Below the pieces are notes generated by a model. It was not told the DNA's origin and made no database searches. It saw nothing but the letters and a program-made list of their open reading frames with translations. This document shows positions 8,234 to 17,591 of a stretch of DNA of 64,000 bases, one piece after another; position 1 is the first letter of the stretch; the number at the start of each line of letters is the position of its first letter. A program made the translations under genes and the position numbers. The DNA is taken from the NCBI RefSeq assembly GCF_014207535.1, contig NZ_JACHGK010000006.1, positions 159,573-223,572 of the forward strand. The letters are read 5' to 3'. Source of the stretch: Bacillus benzoevorans (GTDB lineage Bacteria > Bacillota > Bacilli > Bacillales > Cytobacillaceae).

Positions 8234-9715
8234 TCATTGGCCGCCTTTTTCCTTTAACAGAGCATCTACTTGTTTTTCAACTACTGTTCCCTTAAAGAAG
8301 TCAGGGTTAGAGCCAGCGTACAGGCTTACCGGATTAGTGAAGACAAAATCTTTATAATCTGACGCAGATATAACACCTTTTTCCACTAATTCATAGGAAT
8401 CTGCAAGTGCGTCCGCAATATTCCGTACATCCCAATGTCCTGCATCAGAAGAAAGGAAAGCGCGTAAAGGAGTTTCAAATGGCAATCCTTTACGGTCAAA
8501 AGCTGTATGAATGGTCGGATCATCGGCCTCAATTCCGAAATAGAAATTAGGTACGAATAAATCGCGTATGTCTTCAGCTTTTTCAATTCCAATGTCCGCA
8601 AATTCATCACGTAATTCAAGAGGTACAACCGTATTGTTAATCAGATAATTGGCTCCTAGATGCAGTTGATCCAATCTTCCTTTTACATGGTCGCCGCCGT
8701 ACTCTTCATAAAGAGCATATAGCAGTTCTTTATCGATATTTTCCGGATTGTATTGTTCCACAGCTGCTTTATTCCGGCGCTGCCAGTGCCAAATCAAATC
8801 AGGGTAAAGGCTCGCTCCCCAGCTTACTCCTCCTTCAAGGAAAGCAAATTTCAGACTTGGGAATCGGCTTGTAACTCCTCCAAAGAATAAGGATTTGGCC
8901 AGTGCTTCAGAGGCAGCGGCAAAATGGCCAATATGATTATACATATAATTTGAAATGGAACGGCGCGTATCTAAGCCTTGTCCTGAAACATGCGTTGATA
9001 GGGATACCTTTAATTCTACAGCCTTCGCCCAGAAAGGATCATAGTCATATGGACTGTCAATTCCGTAAGTATCAATATAGAACGCTTCTTTTTCTAATTC
9101 AGGATATTTTTTAACAATCCCCGGAATAGGCCGTTTCACATGTCCGGCAATCATCGCTGCTTTCAATCCCAGCACATTGACGGCATACTCCAGCTCCTCA
9201 ATTGCTTCCTCAGGGGTATGCATCGGAATAACTGCTACCGGAGAAAGTCGGTCACTGTACTCCCGATATACTTCAGCACTGTAGATATTCGCAGCTCTTA
9301 CAACCGCCCGGCGGAGCTCATCATCCGGGATACTTGGGGCAAATAACGTCAAATTAGGATATACGATAGCAAAATCAATCCCAAACTCATCCAAACGTTT
9401 GTATGTGAGGGAAGGAATAGAAATCGTTGCTAAATCTAACGTATTATGTGCCGGGCGTGTCCACCAAGGTGTACGGGAAATGCGGAATTCCTTCTTCTCC
9501 TCATCAGAAATATTGAGCCATTGGGCACGTCCGGTTCCGGAAATGGCAGCTACATACTTGGCGGCTATTTCCGCGCCCCCTACCTTTTTCAAAACATCTA
9601 TAAACGCCGGACCAAATTCTTCGGTATGGAAATCTGTATCCACGATTGGGTACCCTAATTTTTCTCTTAATAAAGCAGAACGGCTTTTTGTTTTTGGCAG
9701 AATAATTGAACTCAT
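8234..9715 (-). CDS. Amidohydrolase family protein (ACMSD-like TIM barrel)
   Basis: The 493-residue protein resembles the amidohydrolase-2 family (relatives of 2-amino-3-carboxymuconate semialdehyde decarboxylase), metal-dependent hydrolases or decarboxylases of small organic acids. Visible elements are an early D-x-D-F-H motif (near residue 27) in place of the usual HxH, a His in LSTHVSGQG near residue 243 and the late Asp in LSSDAGHWD near residue 435. The ATG is preceded by AAGGGGATT. It is transcribed away from the ABC transporter operon at 10.4 kb and shares a control region with it, so both probably handle one compound. The substrate cannot be told. It interrupts the ywlC-mntP backbone. 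Confidence 0.8.
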   Translation of the reverse strand: MSSIILPKTKSRSALLREKLGYPIVDTDFHTEEFGPAFIDVLKKVGGAEIAAKYVAAISGTGRAQWLNISDEEKKEFRISRTPWWTRPAHNTLDLATISIPSLTYKRLDEFGIDFAIVYPNLTLFAPSIPDDELRRAVVRAANIYSAEVYREYSDRLSPVAVIPMHTPEEAIEELEYAVNVLGLKAAMIAGHVKRPIPGIVKKYPELEKEAFYIDTYGIDSPYDYDPFWAKAVELKVSLSTHVSGQGLDTRRSISNYMYNHIGHFAAASEALAKSLFFGGVTSRFPSLKFAFLEGGVSWGASLYPDLIWHWQRRNKAAVEQYNPENIDKELLYALYEEYGGDHVKGRLDQLHLGANYLINNTVVPLELRDEFADIGIEKAEDIRDLFVPNFYFGIEADDPTIHTAFDRKGLPFETPLRAFLSSDAGHWDVRNIADALADSYELVEKGVISASDYKDFVFTNPVSLYAGSNPDFFKGTVVEKQVDALLKEKGGQ

Positions 9716-9874
9716 TATATAATCCCCTTCCTCGTACTAAAATAAATACTCCTAACGATTTCTGCGAATACCTTTGAAACTGAAATTCACTTATTTCCCT
9801 TTCCATTAAAGAAAGGTTTTGAACCGCTATAGTTTTTACTGCCCCTTCATTCCTCCCTCTTTTGATAAACTGAA

Positions 9875-9928
9875 ATAAAAAAGGTTCCTTTTCCTGCGGT
9901 TTTTTTCCCGCTCAGAAATAAGGAACCT
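9875..9928 (-). terminator. Leader terminator (candidate attenuator) of the amidohydrolase gene
   Basis: Read on the minus strand, AGGTTCCTT pairs with AAGGAACCT around an inner CGGG/CCGC hairpin and is followed by TTTTTTATTT. It lies between the likely promoter (9979-10007) and the gene start, so it would terminate or attenuate the leader transcript. Confidence 0.65.
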
Positions 9929-9978
9929 CTAGTTGACTAGTTGGCTGAAAATTGGAAATATATATTTGGTTGACTATT

Positions 9979-10007
9979 ATCTTAAACACACTTTTAATAG
10001 TTGTCAA
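9979..10007 (-). promoter_or_regulatory. Candidate promoter and operator of the amidohydrolase gene
   Basis: On the minus strand TTGACA (10002-10007) and TAAGAT (9979-9984) are 17 bases apart. The -35 box lies within the perfect palindrome TAGTTGTCAACTA. Related AGTTGAC words recur near 9934 and 9970, and GACAACTA occurs at 10208 on the operon side. A shared regulator binding these is inferred. Confidence 0.5.
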
Positions 10008-10214
10008 CTAGGTTTTATAAAAATTATTGGTATTTTATGGTATGGTATGGTATTTATTCTTTATACGTAAAATGGCTCTATGTAAAATGGAGATATGAAT
10101 CCAGTAAATATAAGAAATTTTAAAATTATACAAATATTATTGACAATTAGTTTTTTTATGATAAAGTAAGTCTATAAATTTAATATGAATTAGGCACAGG
10201 CTGATTAGACAACT

Positions 10215-10280
10215 AAAGGCCCTTATTTCAAAAATCAGACATTCGTTCGCGCGGATGTTTGTGAAATAGGGGCCTTTTTT
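10215..10280 (+). terminator. Leader terminator (candidate attenuator) of the ABC transporter operon
   Basis: AAAGGCCCTTATTTCA pairs with TGAAATAGGGGCCTTT over about 16 bp and ends in TTTTTT, some 157 bases before the first gene. Its CTTATTTC core is also in the divergent leader terminator. I do not recognise a riboswitch fold. Confidence 0.7.
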
Positions 10281-10437
10281 GTTGTGAAATAGGGGTCTAA
10301 AGTTTAATACTGAAACATCCTGTTCATTGGAAGGAACATAGGCAGGGATGCTTAAGCCCCAGTAACTGCCGGGTTTTTAAACAATAAAACACACTAATCC
10401 GATTTGAATAATAAAATATAAAAAGGGGTGTAGCTAA

Positions 10438-11247
10438 ATGACATCTGCTGAAAAAATTAGTTTCGAGCGGATCACAAAAACCTTTTCGGTCCGTGATCCA
10501 AAAAAGAAAGGGGCATTTAACGAATTTACCGCGGTAAAGGATCTAAGTTTCAAAGTGCGGGAAAGTGAGTTTATTACATTAGTAGGGCCAAGCGGATGCG
10601 GGAAATCTACACTATTGGATTTGCTGGGCGGTTTAACGACGGCTACCCGCGGACGGATATTAATTGATGGCAAAGAAATAAAGGGTCCCGGTCTGGACCG
10701 TGGGATTGTATTTCAACAATATGCGCTGTTTCCTTGGAAAACGGCGCGCGGCAATATCGAATTCGGTTTAGAGGCCAAAGGGATACCAAAGCGTGAATGG
10801 AAAGAAAAAGCTAATGAGTATTTAAATTTAGTCGGACTGCAGAATTTTGCCGATCGTTATCCTCATGAATTATCTGGCGGCATGAAGCAGCGTATTGCGA
10901 TCGCCAGAAGCTTGGCATTCAATCCGGATGTCTTACTCATGGATGAGCCATTTGCAGCATTGGACGCACAAACACGTGAAACGCTGCAAAGTGAATTGCT
11001 TCGCATTTGGGAAAAAACAAAGAAAACAATTATCTTCATTACACACAGTATCGATGAAGCTATCTACCTGGGAGAGCGTGTGGTTGTATTGACGGCGGGA
11101 CCGGGAACGGTGAAACAAATTGTGAATGTACCATTAAAATCACGTTTAGAAGACGCAGATCTTCGCTCAAATCCTGAATATGTAAAAATACGCCGTGAAG
11201 TTTGGAGTTTATTGCACGAGCCTGAATACCTAGGTGCCAATATCTAA
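10438..11247 (+). CDS. ABC transporter ATP-binding protein (SsuB/TauB/NrtD type)
   Basis: ATPase of an importer of the nitrate/sulfonate/taurine family. The 269-residue protein has Walker A GPSGCGKST near residue 52, Q-loop VFQQYALFPW, signature LSGGMKQR, Walker B VLLMDEPF and the switch His in FITHSIDEA. The ATG follows AAGGGGTG. It is first in a four-gene operon with a permease, a binding lipoprotein and a flavin monooxygenase, the arrangement of SsuABC-type transporters with their oxygenase. The substrate is unknown. Confidence 0.93.
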   Translation: MTSAEKISFERITKTFSVRDPKKKGAFNEFTAVKDLSFKVRESEFITLVGPSGCGKSTLLDLLGGLTTATRGRILIDGKEIKGPGLDRGIVFQQYALFPWKTARGNIEFGLEAKGIPKREWKEKANEYLNLVGLQNFADRYPHELSGGMKQRIAIARSLAFNPDVLLMDEPFAALDAQTRETLQSELLRIWEKTKKTIIFITHSIDEAIYLGERVVVLTAGPGTVKQIVNVPLKSRLEDADLRSNPEYVKIRREVWSLLHEPEYLGANI

Positions 11248-11268
11248 TAGGAGAGGAGGTCATTTTAT

Positions 11269-12093
11269 ATGACAACAGTTAAACCTGCAGAAATAACATT
11301 ATCTACGGAAAAATCAAAGCTATTCAATCTTTCTAGATTTACACAAGTGATCAAACAATCCATTGTCATCATTGCCTTGTTTTTACTATGGGAAATTGCT
11401 CCTCGTGCCGGCTTAGTCGATGCTGCGTTTTTCCCGCCCTTTACGGACGTAGTGCGTGCATGGTGGGATATGGCAGTATCTGGAGAACTGTTTGCCCATT
11501 TTAAAGCAAGTATTATTCGTTCCATCAGTGGATTTGTGCTGGCGCTTGTGATTGCTATTCCACTAGGTTTATTAATCGGCTGGTATCCATTAGCAAGAGA
11601 CCTGTTGAATCCGGTTTTAGAGTTATTCCGTAATACGGCCGCGTTAGCATTACTGCCCGTATTTATCTTATTGCTGGGAATTGGTGAAACATCGAAAATC
11701 TCTATTGTATTGTTTGCTTGCACATGGCCGATCTTGTTAAATACCATTGCTGCTGTCGGAAGCGTGGATCCATTACTGATTAAATCGGCACGTTCCATGA
11801 ATATCTCTTCATTCAAACTATTTTACAAAGTTATTTTACCTGCCTCAGTGCCGACTATTTTTACGGGGATTCGTATGGCAGGAACTGGAGCGATTCTTGT
11901 ATTAATTGCTGCGGAAATGGTTGGGGCCAAAGAAGGTCTCGGATATTTAATCACGTATGCCCAATATAATTTCTTGATTCCACAAATGTACGCAGGTATT
12001 CTCACCATTTCATTATTAGGGCTGCTCATTAATCAAGGATTAACCTCAACCGAGCGGAAGCTATCAAAATGGAAGCAGCAAGTAAATGGATAG
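11269..12093 (+). CDS. ABC transporter permease (SsuC/TauC type)
   Basis: Integral membrane subunit of the importer, 274 residues with about six hydrophobic segments. It carries the binding-protein-dependent permease loop (SARSMNISSFKLFYKVILPASVP) that contacts the ATPase. A good ribosome site, GAGAGGAGGTC, lies before ATG 11269. It lies 21 bases after the ATPase gene and 45 before the binding-protein gene, so it is in the same operon. Confidence 0.93.
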   Translation: MTTVKPAEITLSTEKSKLFNLSRFTQVIKQSIVIIALFLLWEIAPRAGLVDAAFFPPFTDVVRAWWDMAVSGELFAHFKASIIRSISGFVLALVIAIPLGLLIGWYPLARDLLNPVLELFRNTAALALLPVFILLLGIGETSKISIVLFACTWPILLNTIAAVGSVDPLLIKSARSMNISSFKLFYKVILPASVPTIFTGIRMAGTGAILVLIAAEMVGAKEGLGYLITYAQYNFLIPQMYAGILTISLLGLLINQGLTSTERKLSKWKQQVNG

Positions 12094-12138
12094 GAGTCTA
12101 TCAAAAAATACAGTCATGAAGACAATAAGGAGATATAC

Positions 12139-13164
12139 ATGATGAAAAAAGTCAGATTTGCCCATTTTCTAATCGTAACAGCATTGGCAGGAAGCATCTT
12201 AGCCGGCTGCGCAAATGATAAAGCATCTAACGCAATAGAAAAAAGTGCAGAAGACAAAGTACTGCAATACCAAAGCACGGTGGGCAGTGTCATTTACCCG
12301 GAATTAGCGGCCGACTTAGGTTATTTAGAGGATCTGAAACTGGAAAAGGTTAGTAATATGGCTGGCGGTCCAGAAAGTATCCAGCTGACAGCCACAGGCG
12401 AAACAGATTTTGGTTCGGCCTTTAATGGAGCCATTATAAAATCGTATGCGAAAAATATAAAAATAAAATCCGTTGTTGGTTCTTACGGCAGTGATAAAAA
12501 TACGTATCACGGTGCATTTGTCCTTGAAGGCAGTCCGATTAAGTCTGCTAAAGATTTTATCGGCAAAAAGGTAGGTGTAAACATTTTAGGTGCGCATGCA
12601 GAATTTGTTTTAAAAGATTATTTACGCCAAAACGGCTTGACGGAAAAAGAAATTGAACAAGTAACCTTAGTGACACTTCCACTGTCTAATTTGGAACAAG
12701 GGCTGCGGATGAAACAAGTAGATGTAGTTATAGTAGGCGGTCTATCAAAGGAACTGGCGATTGAAAGGGGAGGAATTACAGAAATCTTCACGGATATTGA
12801 TATATTCGGGGGAGAATTTACTGCTGGCGAGTTCTTCTTTACTGAGAAATATATAAAAGAGAACCCGAACACGGTAAAGACCTTTGTGGAAGGAACAGCA
12901 AAAGCTATTGAGTGGGCACGTACAACACCAAGAGAAGAAGTTATTGCCCGATATGAAAAAATCGTCTCTGCCCGTCAAGGAAACGAGCCGACAGCTAATC
13001 TTAAATTCTTTAAAAGCCCGGGTATCGCAGAAGAAGGCGGACAAATAAAAGACAAGGAATTTCAAATCTGGATTGATTGGTTAGTAAAAAGCGGTGAATT
13101 AAAAGAGGGTCAAATAGAAGCGGAAGACCTTTACACAAATGAATTTAACCCATTTTCGAAATAA
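12139..13164 (+). CDS. ABC transporter substrate-binding lipoprotein (SsuA/NrtA-like)
   Basis: Extracytoplasmic binding protein of the importer, 341 residues. A signal peptide ends in the lipobox LAGC near residue 22, so it should be anchored to the outer face of the membrane. The fold is the periplasmic-binding type II seen in sulfonate, nitrate and taurine transporters (GGPESIQLTATGETDFGSA, KDFIGKKVGVN). AAGGAG lies 6-9 bases before the ATG pair at 12139/12142; either may start it. The ligand cannot be read from the sequence. Confidence 0.9.
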   Translation: MMKKVRFAHFLIVTALAGSILAGCANDKASNAIEKSAEDKVLQYQSTVGSVIYPELAADLGYLEDLKLEKVSNMAGGPESIQLTATGETDFGSAFNGAIIKSYAKNIKIKSVVGSYGSDKNTYHGAFVLEGSPIKSAKDFIGKKVGVNILGAHAEFVLKDYLRQNGLTEKEIEQVTLVTLPLSNLEQGLRMKQVDVVIVGGLSKELAIERGGITEIFTDIDIFGGEFTAGEFFFTEKYIKENPNTVKTFVEGTAKAIEWARTTPREEVIARYEKIVSARQGNEPTANLKFFKSPGIAEEGGQIKDKEFQIWIDWLVKSGELKEGQIEAEDLYTNEFNPFSK

Positions 13165-13188
13165 AGTCACTGTGACGACATGAAATTT

Positions 13189-13222
13189 GACCAGCAATTT
13201 TTCTTGGAAAATTTCGCTGGTC
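13189..13222 (+). terminator. Hairpin between the binding-protein and monooxygenase genes
   Basis: GACCAGC with an A/T extension pairs with GCTGGTC. There is only a weak T run afterwards, so it may be a partial terminator or an mRNA-processing hairpin that sets relative expression. Confidence 0.5.
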
Positions 13223-13277
13223 TCGAATATTTGAGTTTAATCTCATTAAGTCAATATGAGAAATAGGAGCGATGAAT

Positions 13278-14621
13278 ATGGCAAAGGGACAAATGAAATT
13301 AGGAGCATTTTTCAATCTTCCGGGGCATCATGTCGCAAGCTGGCGTCACCCTTCTTCAGGTGCCGGCCGCGTATTTGATTTAGATTATTTAACTGAATTG
13401 GCTCAAACAGCAGAGCGGGCAAAATTTGATATGGTGTTTTTTGCGGATGTATTTGGCCAGCCTGTTTCAGAGAACGGCTCATCAGGATTGAAGCTTGATC
13501 CTGTGATCATTATTTCGGCGCTGCAAGCCGTTACGAAAAATATCGGTTTTACCGCAACGCTGACGACAACGTATAATGAACCGTTCCATGTTGCACGTAA
13601 ATTCAGCGCGATTGACCATCTGTCAAAAGGGCGGGCAGCTTGGAATGTTGTGACATCTGCTAATGATAATGAATCATTGCTTTTTGGCAAAGAAAAACAC
13701 TTGCAGCATGCCTTCCGTTATGAACGGGCAGAAGAGTTTGTAGATGTTGTCAAGAAACTATGGTTTTCTATTGAAGATGAAGCACTTGTCATCGATAAGG
13801 AAAAAGGTAAGTTTTTAGATTTGGAAAAAGTACATCCAGTCGATCATGATGGAGTATGGTTTAAAGTACATGGCACGCCCGATTCACCATCGACACCGCA
13901 AGGACATCCGGTAATTGTGCAAGCAGGTTCATCTGAAGCAGGAAAGGAACTTGCAGCAAAAACAGCGGAAGTTATTTTTACAGCCTGGCAGACACTTGAA
14001 GACGCACAAGCCTTCTACCTTGATGTAAAAGGGCGCCTGGCAAAATACGGACGGAAGCCGGAGGATTTGAAAATTATGCCGGGGGTATTTATAACCGTGG
14101 CAAAAACAGAGGAAGAGGCTTGGGCCAAACAGCGGGAGTTGAACAGCTATATTACTCCTGAAGTAGGATTAGCCTATTTATCAGCCTTTACGAACATAGA
14201 TTTAACCGGATATGATGTAGACAAACCGCTGCCGGATGTTGCTGAGTTTGATGATGAAACGAATCCGCGTATACGCTATAACATCATTCGCGACCTTGCT
14301 GAACGGGAAAATTTGCAATCCATACGTGAAATATATGAGCATATTTCGGGTGGCCGCGGTCACAGGGAAATCGTTGGAACACCTGCACAAATTGCCGACA
14401 AGCTAGAAGAGTGGTTCTTAAATGATGCAGCAGATGGCTTTAATATCATGGCTCCGCATTTTCCGCAAGGTTTCAACGAAATTGTTGAATTAGTCATTCC
14501 TGAACTACAGCACCGCGGTCTATTCCGGACTGAATATGAGGGAAACACGTTACGAGAAAACTTGGGACTCTCTGTACCGGTTAATCCGAATAGAAAAGCG
14601 AAACAAATAGATGTGCAATAA
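13278..14621 (+). CDS. LLM-class flavin-dependent monooxygenase (NtaA/SnaA/DszA family)
   Basis: FMNH2-dependent oxygenase with the luciferase-like TIM barrel, 447 residues. Typical family sequence includes LGAFFNLPGHH, FDMVFFADVFG, TATLTTTYNEPFHVARKF, HLSKGRAAWNVVTS and HPVIVQAGSSEAG. Members oxidise nitrilotriacetate, pristinamycin or dibenzothiophene sulfone, so a C-S or C-N bond oxygenase is likely but the substrate is open. I prefer ATG 13278, with AGGAG 8 bases upstream, to the ATG at 13272, which is too close. It closes the transporter operon, suggesting import followed by oxidation. A flavin reductase partner is not in the window. Confidence 0.88.
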   Translation: MAKGQMKLGAFFNLPGHHVASWRHPSSGAGRVFDLDYLTELAQTAERAKFDMVFFADVFGQPVSENGSSGLKLDPVIIISALQAVTKNIGFTATLTTTYNEPFHVARKFSAIDHLSKGRAAWNVVTSANDNESLLFGKEKHLQHAFRYERAEEFVDVVKKLWFSIEDEALVIDKEKGKFLDLEKVHPVDHDGVWFKVHGTPDSPSTPQGHPVIVQAGSSEAGKELAAKTAEVIFTAWQTLEDAQAFYLDVKGRLAKYGRKPEDLKIMPGVFITVAKTEEEAWAKQRELNSYITPEVGLAYLSAFTNIDLTGYDVDKPLPDVAEFDDETNPRIRYNIIRDLAERENLQSIREIYEHISGGRGHREIVGTPAQIADKLEEWFLNDAADGFNIMAPHFPQGFNEIVELVIPELQHRGLFRTEYEGNTLRENLGLSVPVNPNRKAKQIDVQ

Positions 14622-14624
14622 TTT

Positions 14625-14637
14625 GGTGCCTGGCACC
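14625..14637. repeat. GGTGCCTGGCACC palindrome, copy 2
   Basis: Identical to the palindrome at 5479-5491, again a few bases after a stop codon, and followed by AAAAAAGGACATTTGT, which resembles the tail of copy 1. Confidence 0.7.
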
Positions 14638-14643
14638 AAAAAA

Positions 14644-14683
14644 GGACATTTGTTCACCCCCAGTGGACAAATGTCTTTTTTTA
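14644..14683 (+). terminator. Intrinsic terminator of the monooxygenase operon
   Basis: GACATTTGT pairs with ACAAATGTC, followed by TTTTTTT. Confidence 0.88.
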
Positions 14684-14775
14684 TTGGAAGTTCAGGCACT
14701 ATTTTGTCTATTTTATTCTGCTTCTATCCTTGTGAGGACATGCATATGCTGTAAGCGAGGGGGAGTGGGAATGGA

Positions 14776-15330
14776 ATGCCGTCAATCATCGGAGAATTTG
14801 TAACGATCGTCATTATGGCCTTTGCCCTAGGGATGGACGCCTTTTCTGTCAGTCTGGGGATGGGCATGTATAAGCTGCGTTTAAGGCAGGTTCTTAACAT
14901 TGGGATTACGATAGGGATTTTTCATATTATTATGCCGCTCCTCGGGATTATCACGGGCCGCTTTTTATCGGCGCAGTTTGGCGAAATTGCCACATACATA
15001 GGCGGAGCATTGCTGCTGATTTTAGGCGTGCAAATGATCTGGTCAAGCCTTTCGCAGCAACAAGAATCCTTGATTACACCGACGGGATTGGGTCTGCTTT
15101 TTTTTGCCCTGAGTGTTAGTCTCGACAGCTTTTCCGTTGGCTTAACCCTCGGTATATTTGGAGCGAAAACGATGGTTGTCCTGATTATCTTTGGAGTTGG
15201 GGCGACTCTTTTGGCGTGGCTCGGCCTGTTAATCGGACAAAGAGTCCAGGGCCTGCTGGGGAAATACAGTGAAGCATTGGGTGGAGCAATCCTCTTTCTC
15301 TTCAGCCTAAAACTATTAATTCCTTTTTAA
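14776..15330 (+). CDS. mntP: Manganese efflux pump MntP
   Basis: Exports excess Mn2+ through the cytoplasmic membrane. The 184-residue protein has six hydrophobic segments and two conserved Asp-containing motifs, ALGMDAFSVS near residue 15 and VSLDSFSVG near residue 117, that characterise the family. It corresponds in position to B. subtilis ywlD. Here it is cut off from ywlC by a 6.7-kb insert and from ywlE by about 40 kb. I see no yybP-ykoY manganese riboswitch in front of it. Confidence 0.93.
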   Translation: MPSIIGEFVTIVIMAFALGMDAFSVSLGMGMYKLRLRQVLNIGITIGIFHIIMPLLGIITGRFLSAQFGEIATYIGGALLLILGVQMIWSSLSQQQESLITPTGLGLLFFALSVSLDSFSVGLTLGIFGAKTMVVLIIFGVGATLLAWLGLLIGQRVQGLLGKYSEALGGAILFLFSLKLLIPF

Positions 15331-15333
15331 ATA

Positions 15334-15395
15334 GGCTTTGTTAAAGGTCGATGTGTGCCTCTGAACGGAAATAAACAAACAAGTTTAACAGAGCC
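15334..15395. mobile_element. Deleted remnant of the MITE-like element
   Basis: The 62 bases start with GGCTTTGTTAAAGGTC and end with GTTTAACAGAGCC, the two termini of the 186-bp elements at 23346 and 57273 in reverse orientation. The internal GC-rich part is missing. Confidence 0.7.
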
Positions 15396-15413
15396 AGAAA
15401 ATAATCTCATTTA

Positions 15414-15440
15414 AACACCTGACCAATAGGTGTTTTTTCT
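15414..15440 (+). terminator. Intrinsic terminator downstream of mntP
   Basis: AACACCT pairs with AGGTGTT across a 7-base loop, followed by a T tract. Confidence 0.85.
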
Positions 15441-15620
15441 ATGTTCGATAGGTTTTGCAGCAGCGGGTATTGCCTATTATGCCTCAGAATTTACAAAAAT
15501 TTCATAATTTTTAATAGTTTCACCTTGAATAATGGACTACACTTAAAACGAAAGGGCTATTGGGTAAAATTGGAAGATGCATAAAAGAAAATAGAATTGT
15601 CATAATGAGGAGGTGCTCGC

Positions 15621-17591
15621 ATGAACCGTTATACGAAAAAGAAACATGTTTCCATTATTCTTTGTCTAATTGTTTTGTTGTTTTCCTTTTTCCCTGCCGC
15701 TTCTATTGCTGCAGAGGAAACAAATGCGGCTGTTGAAACAGGAGAAACGCAGCATCTGGAAACAGGAAACAGGGCTAATGAAAAAACAACCCCATCAGGA
15801 ATTCCGCTTTCTGAAGTGGAGGGATTCGTTGATGGGTATGTAGACGATTATATTGGAAAAACCGTTCCAGGAGCCGCGATTGTTGTGCTGAAGGACAACC
15901 AAATTGTCTTATCGAAGGGATATGGCTATGCTGATATCGAGAGAAAAATAGAAGTGAATCCAGAGACTACGGTATTTGAATGGGGATCCGTCAGCAAACT
16001 GTTTGTTTGGACATCCGTCATGCAGCTGGTCGAGCAGGGGAAAATAGATTTAAATGAAGATATCCGCACGTATTTACCTGAAGGTTTTTTAACAAAGCTG
16101 AAATATGATGAACCAATCACGATGCTGCATTTGATGCATCATAATGCCGGGTTTGAAGAGTATGTTTTTGATTTAGGATATGATAAGCCAGACAAAGTAA
16201 AGTCTTTGGAGGAGGGATTGAAGCTTTCCGAGCCAGAGCAGGTGTATAAGCCGGGTGAGGTCGTTGCCTATTCCAATTTTGGCACGGCGCTGGCGGGGTT
16301 TATTGTTGAAAGGATGACGGGGCAGGAATTTTATCAATATGTGCAAGGGAATATCCTTGAAAAAATTGGCAGTAAGGATTCGTCCATCCATCCGACATGG
16401 AGCGATAAACCGGAACTGATTGATAATAAGGCGGCAGGCTATACGTATACAGAGCCGTCTCAATTCAAAGAATTAATGTGGTTCTATGTTTCGATGTATC
16501 CAGCCGGATCGGCCAATGGTCCGGTGGTTGATTTGGCCAATTTCGCTTCTGCGTTCATGCCGCAGCCGGGGGAGGAATCGCCGCTTTTTCAAAAAGAAAG
16601 TACATTACATGAAATGCTTGCACAAAGTTATACAGCGAATGAGAACATTCCCGGCATTGCCCATGGATTTTGGGAGTATCAAGGGAAGAAGCGCGGTCTG
16701 ACTCACGGAGGCAATACCGCAGCCTTCTCGAGTAACCTTCATATCGTGCCAGAGGAGAACTTTGCTGTAATTGTGCTGACGAATCAGTCGGGAGAAGCCG
16801 ATCTTTGCTACGGTTTGACGAAAAAACTTGTTGGTGAGAAAGAGATTTCTGCTTCAGCTGAAAAGCTGCCCGATCCTGCAGAAGTGGAAGGGACCTATAC
16901 CATGGCACGCAGAGGATACGGCGGATTTATGAATATTTATTTCGATCTGCTGTCTTTTAAAGTGGAAGCGCTGAATGAGCGGGAAGTTCAAATAAGCGGG
17001 ATGGGGATGGAAGGCAAATATGTGCAAACAAGTCCTTACGTGTACCAAAAAACAGAGGGCCATGTCATGCTTGATGCGATGAGCCCAATATATGTTCATG
17101 TAAAGGATAGGGAGCCAACTCAAATATCGATGTCAATAACGGATCTGCTGCCGGTTGGAAAAGGGAAAACAACCCCTTATCTCATTATAGGTGTCGGCCT
17201 ATTGCTTCTGAGCTTTGTCTATTTCATCATTGCTCCATTTGTGATTTTGGTGCGGGGAATCATCAGGAAAAGGAGAAAAATCCCGGCTGAATCACATCAG
17301 CGGTGGAACAGCGGAATTATTTTATCAGGAACTGCTATCGTGCTGAATAATGTTCTTATGTTCCTTCGATTGATGATCAATCCTTTTGCTTCCTATTCCG
17401 AAATGGTGCCTCACATTATCCTAAACTATGGATTAACCGCCCTGAGTGTCATTTGTGTTGGAATATTGGCCGTGAAAGGACGGAAAGCGGAGTTAATGAA
17501 AGGACAGAAATTCTGGTATGGATTCTCGGCGGCGATGACGCTGTTTCTGATTATCCTTATGGTTTATTGGCAGTTTTATAGCGCAACTTGA
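15621..17591 (+). CDS. Serine hydrolase, beta-lactamase/penicillin-binding family, membrane-anchored
   Basis: The 656-residue protein has a cleavable-type signal sequence (residues 9-30), a class C beta-lactamase-like domain and about four hydrophobic segments after residue 510. Catalytic motifs are visible: SVSK (SxxK) at 123-126, YSN at 217-219 and HGG at 362-364. Family members act on peptidoglycan peptides, D-amino peptides or esters outside the cell; the C-terminal membrane domain is common in Bacillus paralogues of unknown role. AGGAGGTG precedes ATG 15621. Antibiotic resistance should not be inferred. Confidence 0.88.
   Translation: MNRYTKKKHVSIILCLIVLLFSFFPAASIAAEETNAAVETGETQHLETGNRANEKTTPSGIPLSEVEGFVDGYVDDYIGKTVPGAAIVVLKDNQIVLSKGYGYADIERKIEVNPETTVFEWGSVSKLFVWTSVMQLVEQGKIDLNEDIRTYLPEGFLTKLKYDEPITMLHLMHHNAGFEEYVFDLGYDKPDKVKSLEEGLKLSEPEQVYKPGEVVAYSNFGTALAGFIVERMTGQEFYQYVQGNILEKIGSKDSSIHPTWSDKPELIDNKAAGYTYTEPSQFKELMWFYVSMYPAGSANGPVVDLANFASAFMPQPGEESPLFQKESTLHEMLAQSYTANENIPGIAHGFWEYQGKKRGLTHGGNTAAFSSNLHIVPEENFAVIVLTNQSGEADLCYGLTKKLVGEKEISASAEKLPDPAEVEGTYTMARRGYGGFMNIYFDLLSFKVEALNEREVQISGMGMEGKYVQTSPYVYQKTEGHVMLDAMSPIYVHVKDREPTQISMSITDLLPVGKGKTTPYLIIGVGLLLLSFVYFIIAPFVILVRGIIRKRRKIPAESHQRWNSGIILSGTAIVLNNVLMFLRLMINPFASYSEMVPHIILNYGLTALSVICVGILAVKGRKAELMKGQKFWYGFSAAMTLFLIILMVYWQFYSAT

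Noticed and set aside
10160..10215. Riboswitch (S-box or T-box type) in the leader of the transporter operon
   Set aside because: I could not find the conserved core words of either class; only a terminator is clear.
12125..12142. AAGGAGATATACAT before the binding-protein gene resembles an expression-vector ribosome site
   Set aside because: Flanking genes are native and contiguous on both sides with no vector sequence, so it is a chance match of a strong natural site.
15621..17591. Serine hydrolase as an antibiotic-resistance beta-lactamase
   Set aside because: The membrane-anchored, 656-residue architecture with HGG instead of a clear KTG fits cell-envelope or peptide hydrolases; no resistance can be claimed.
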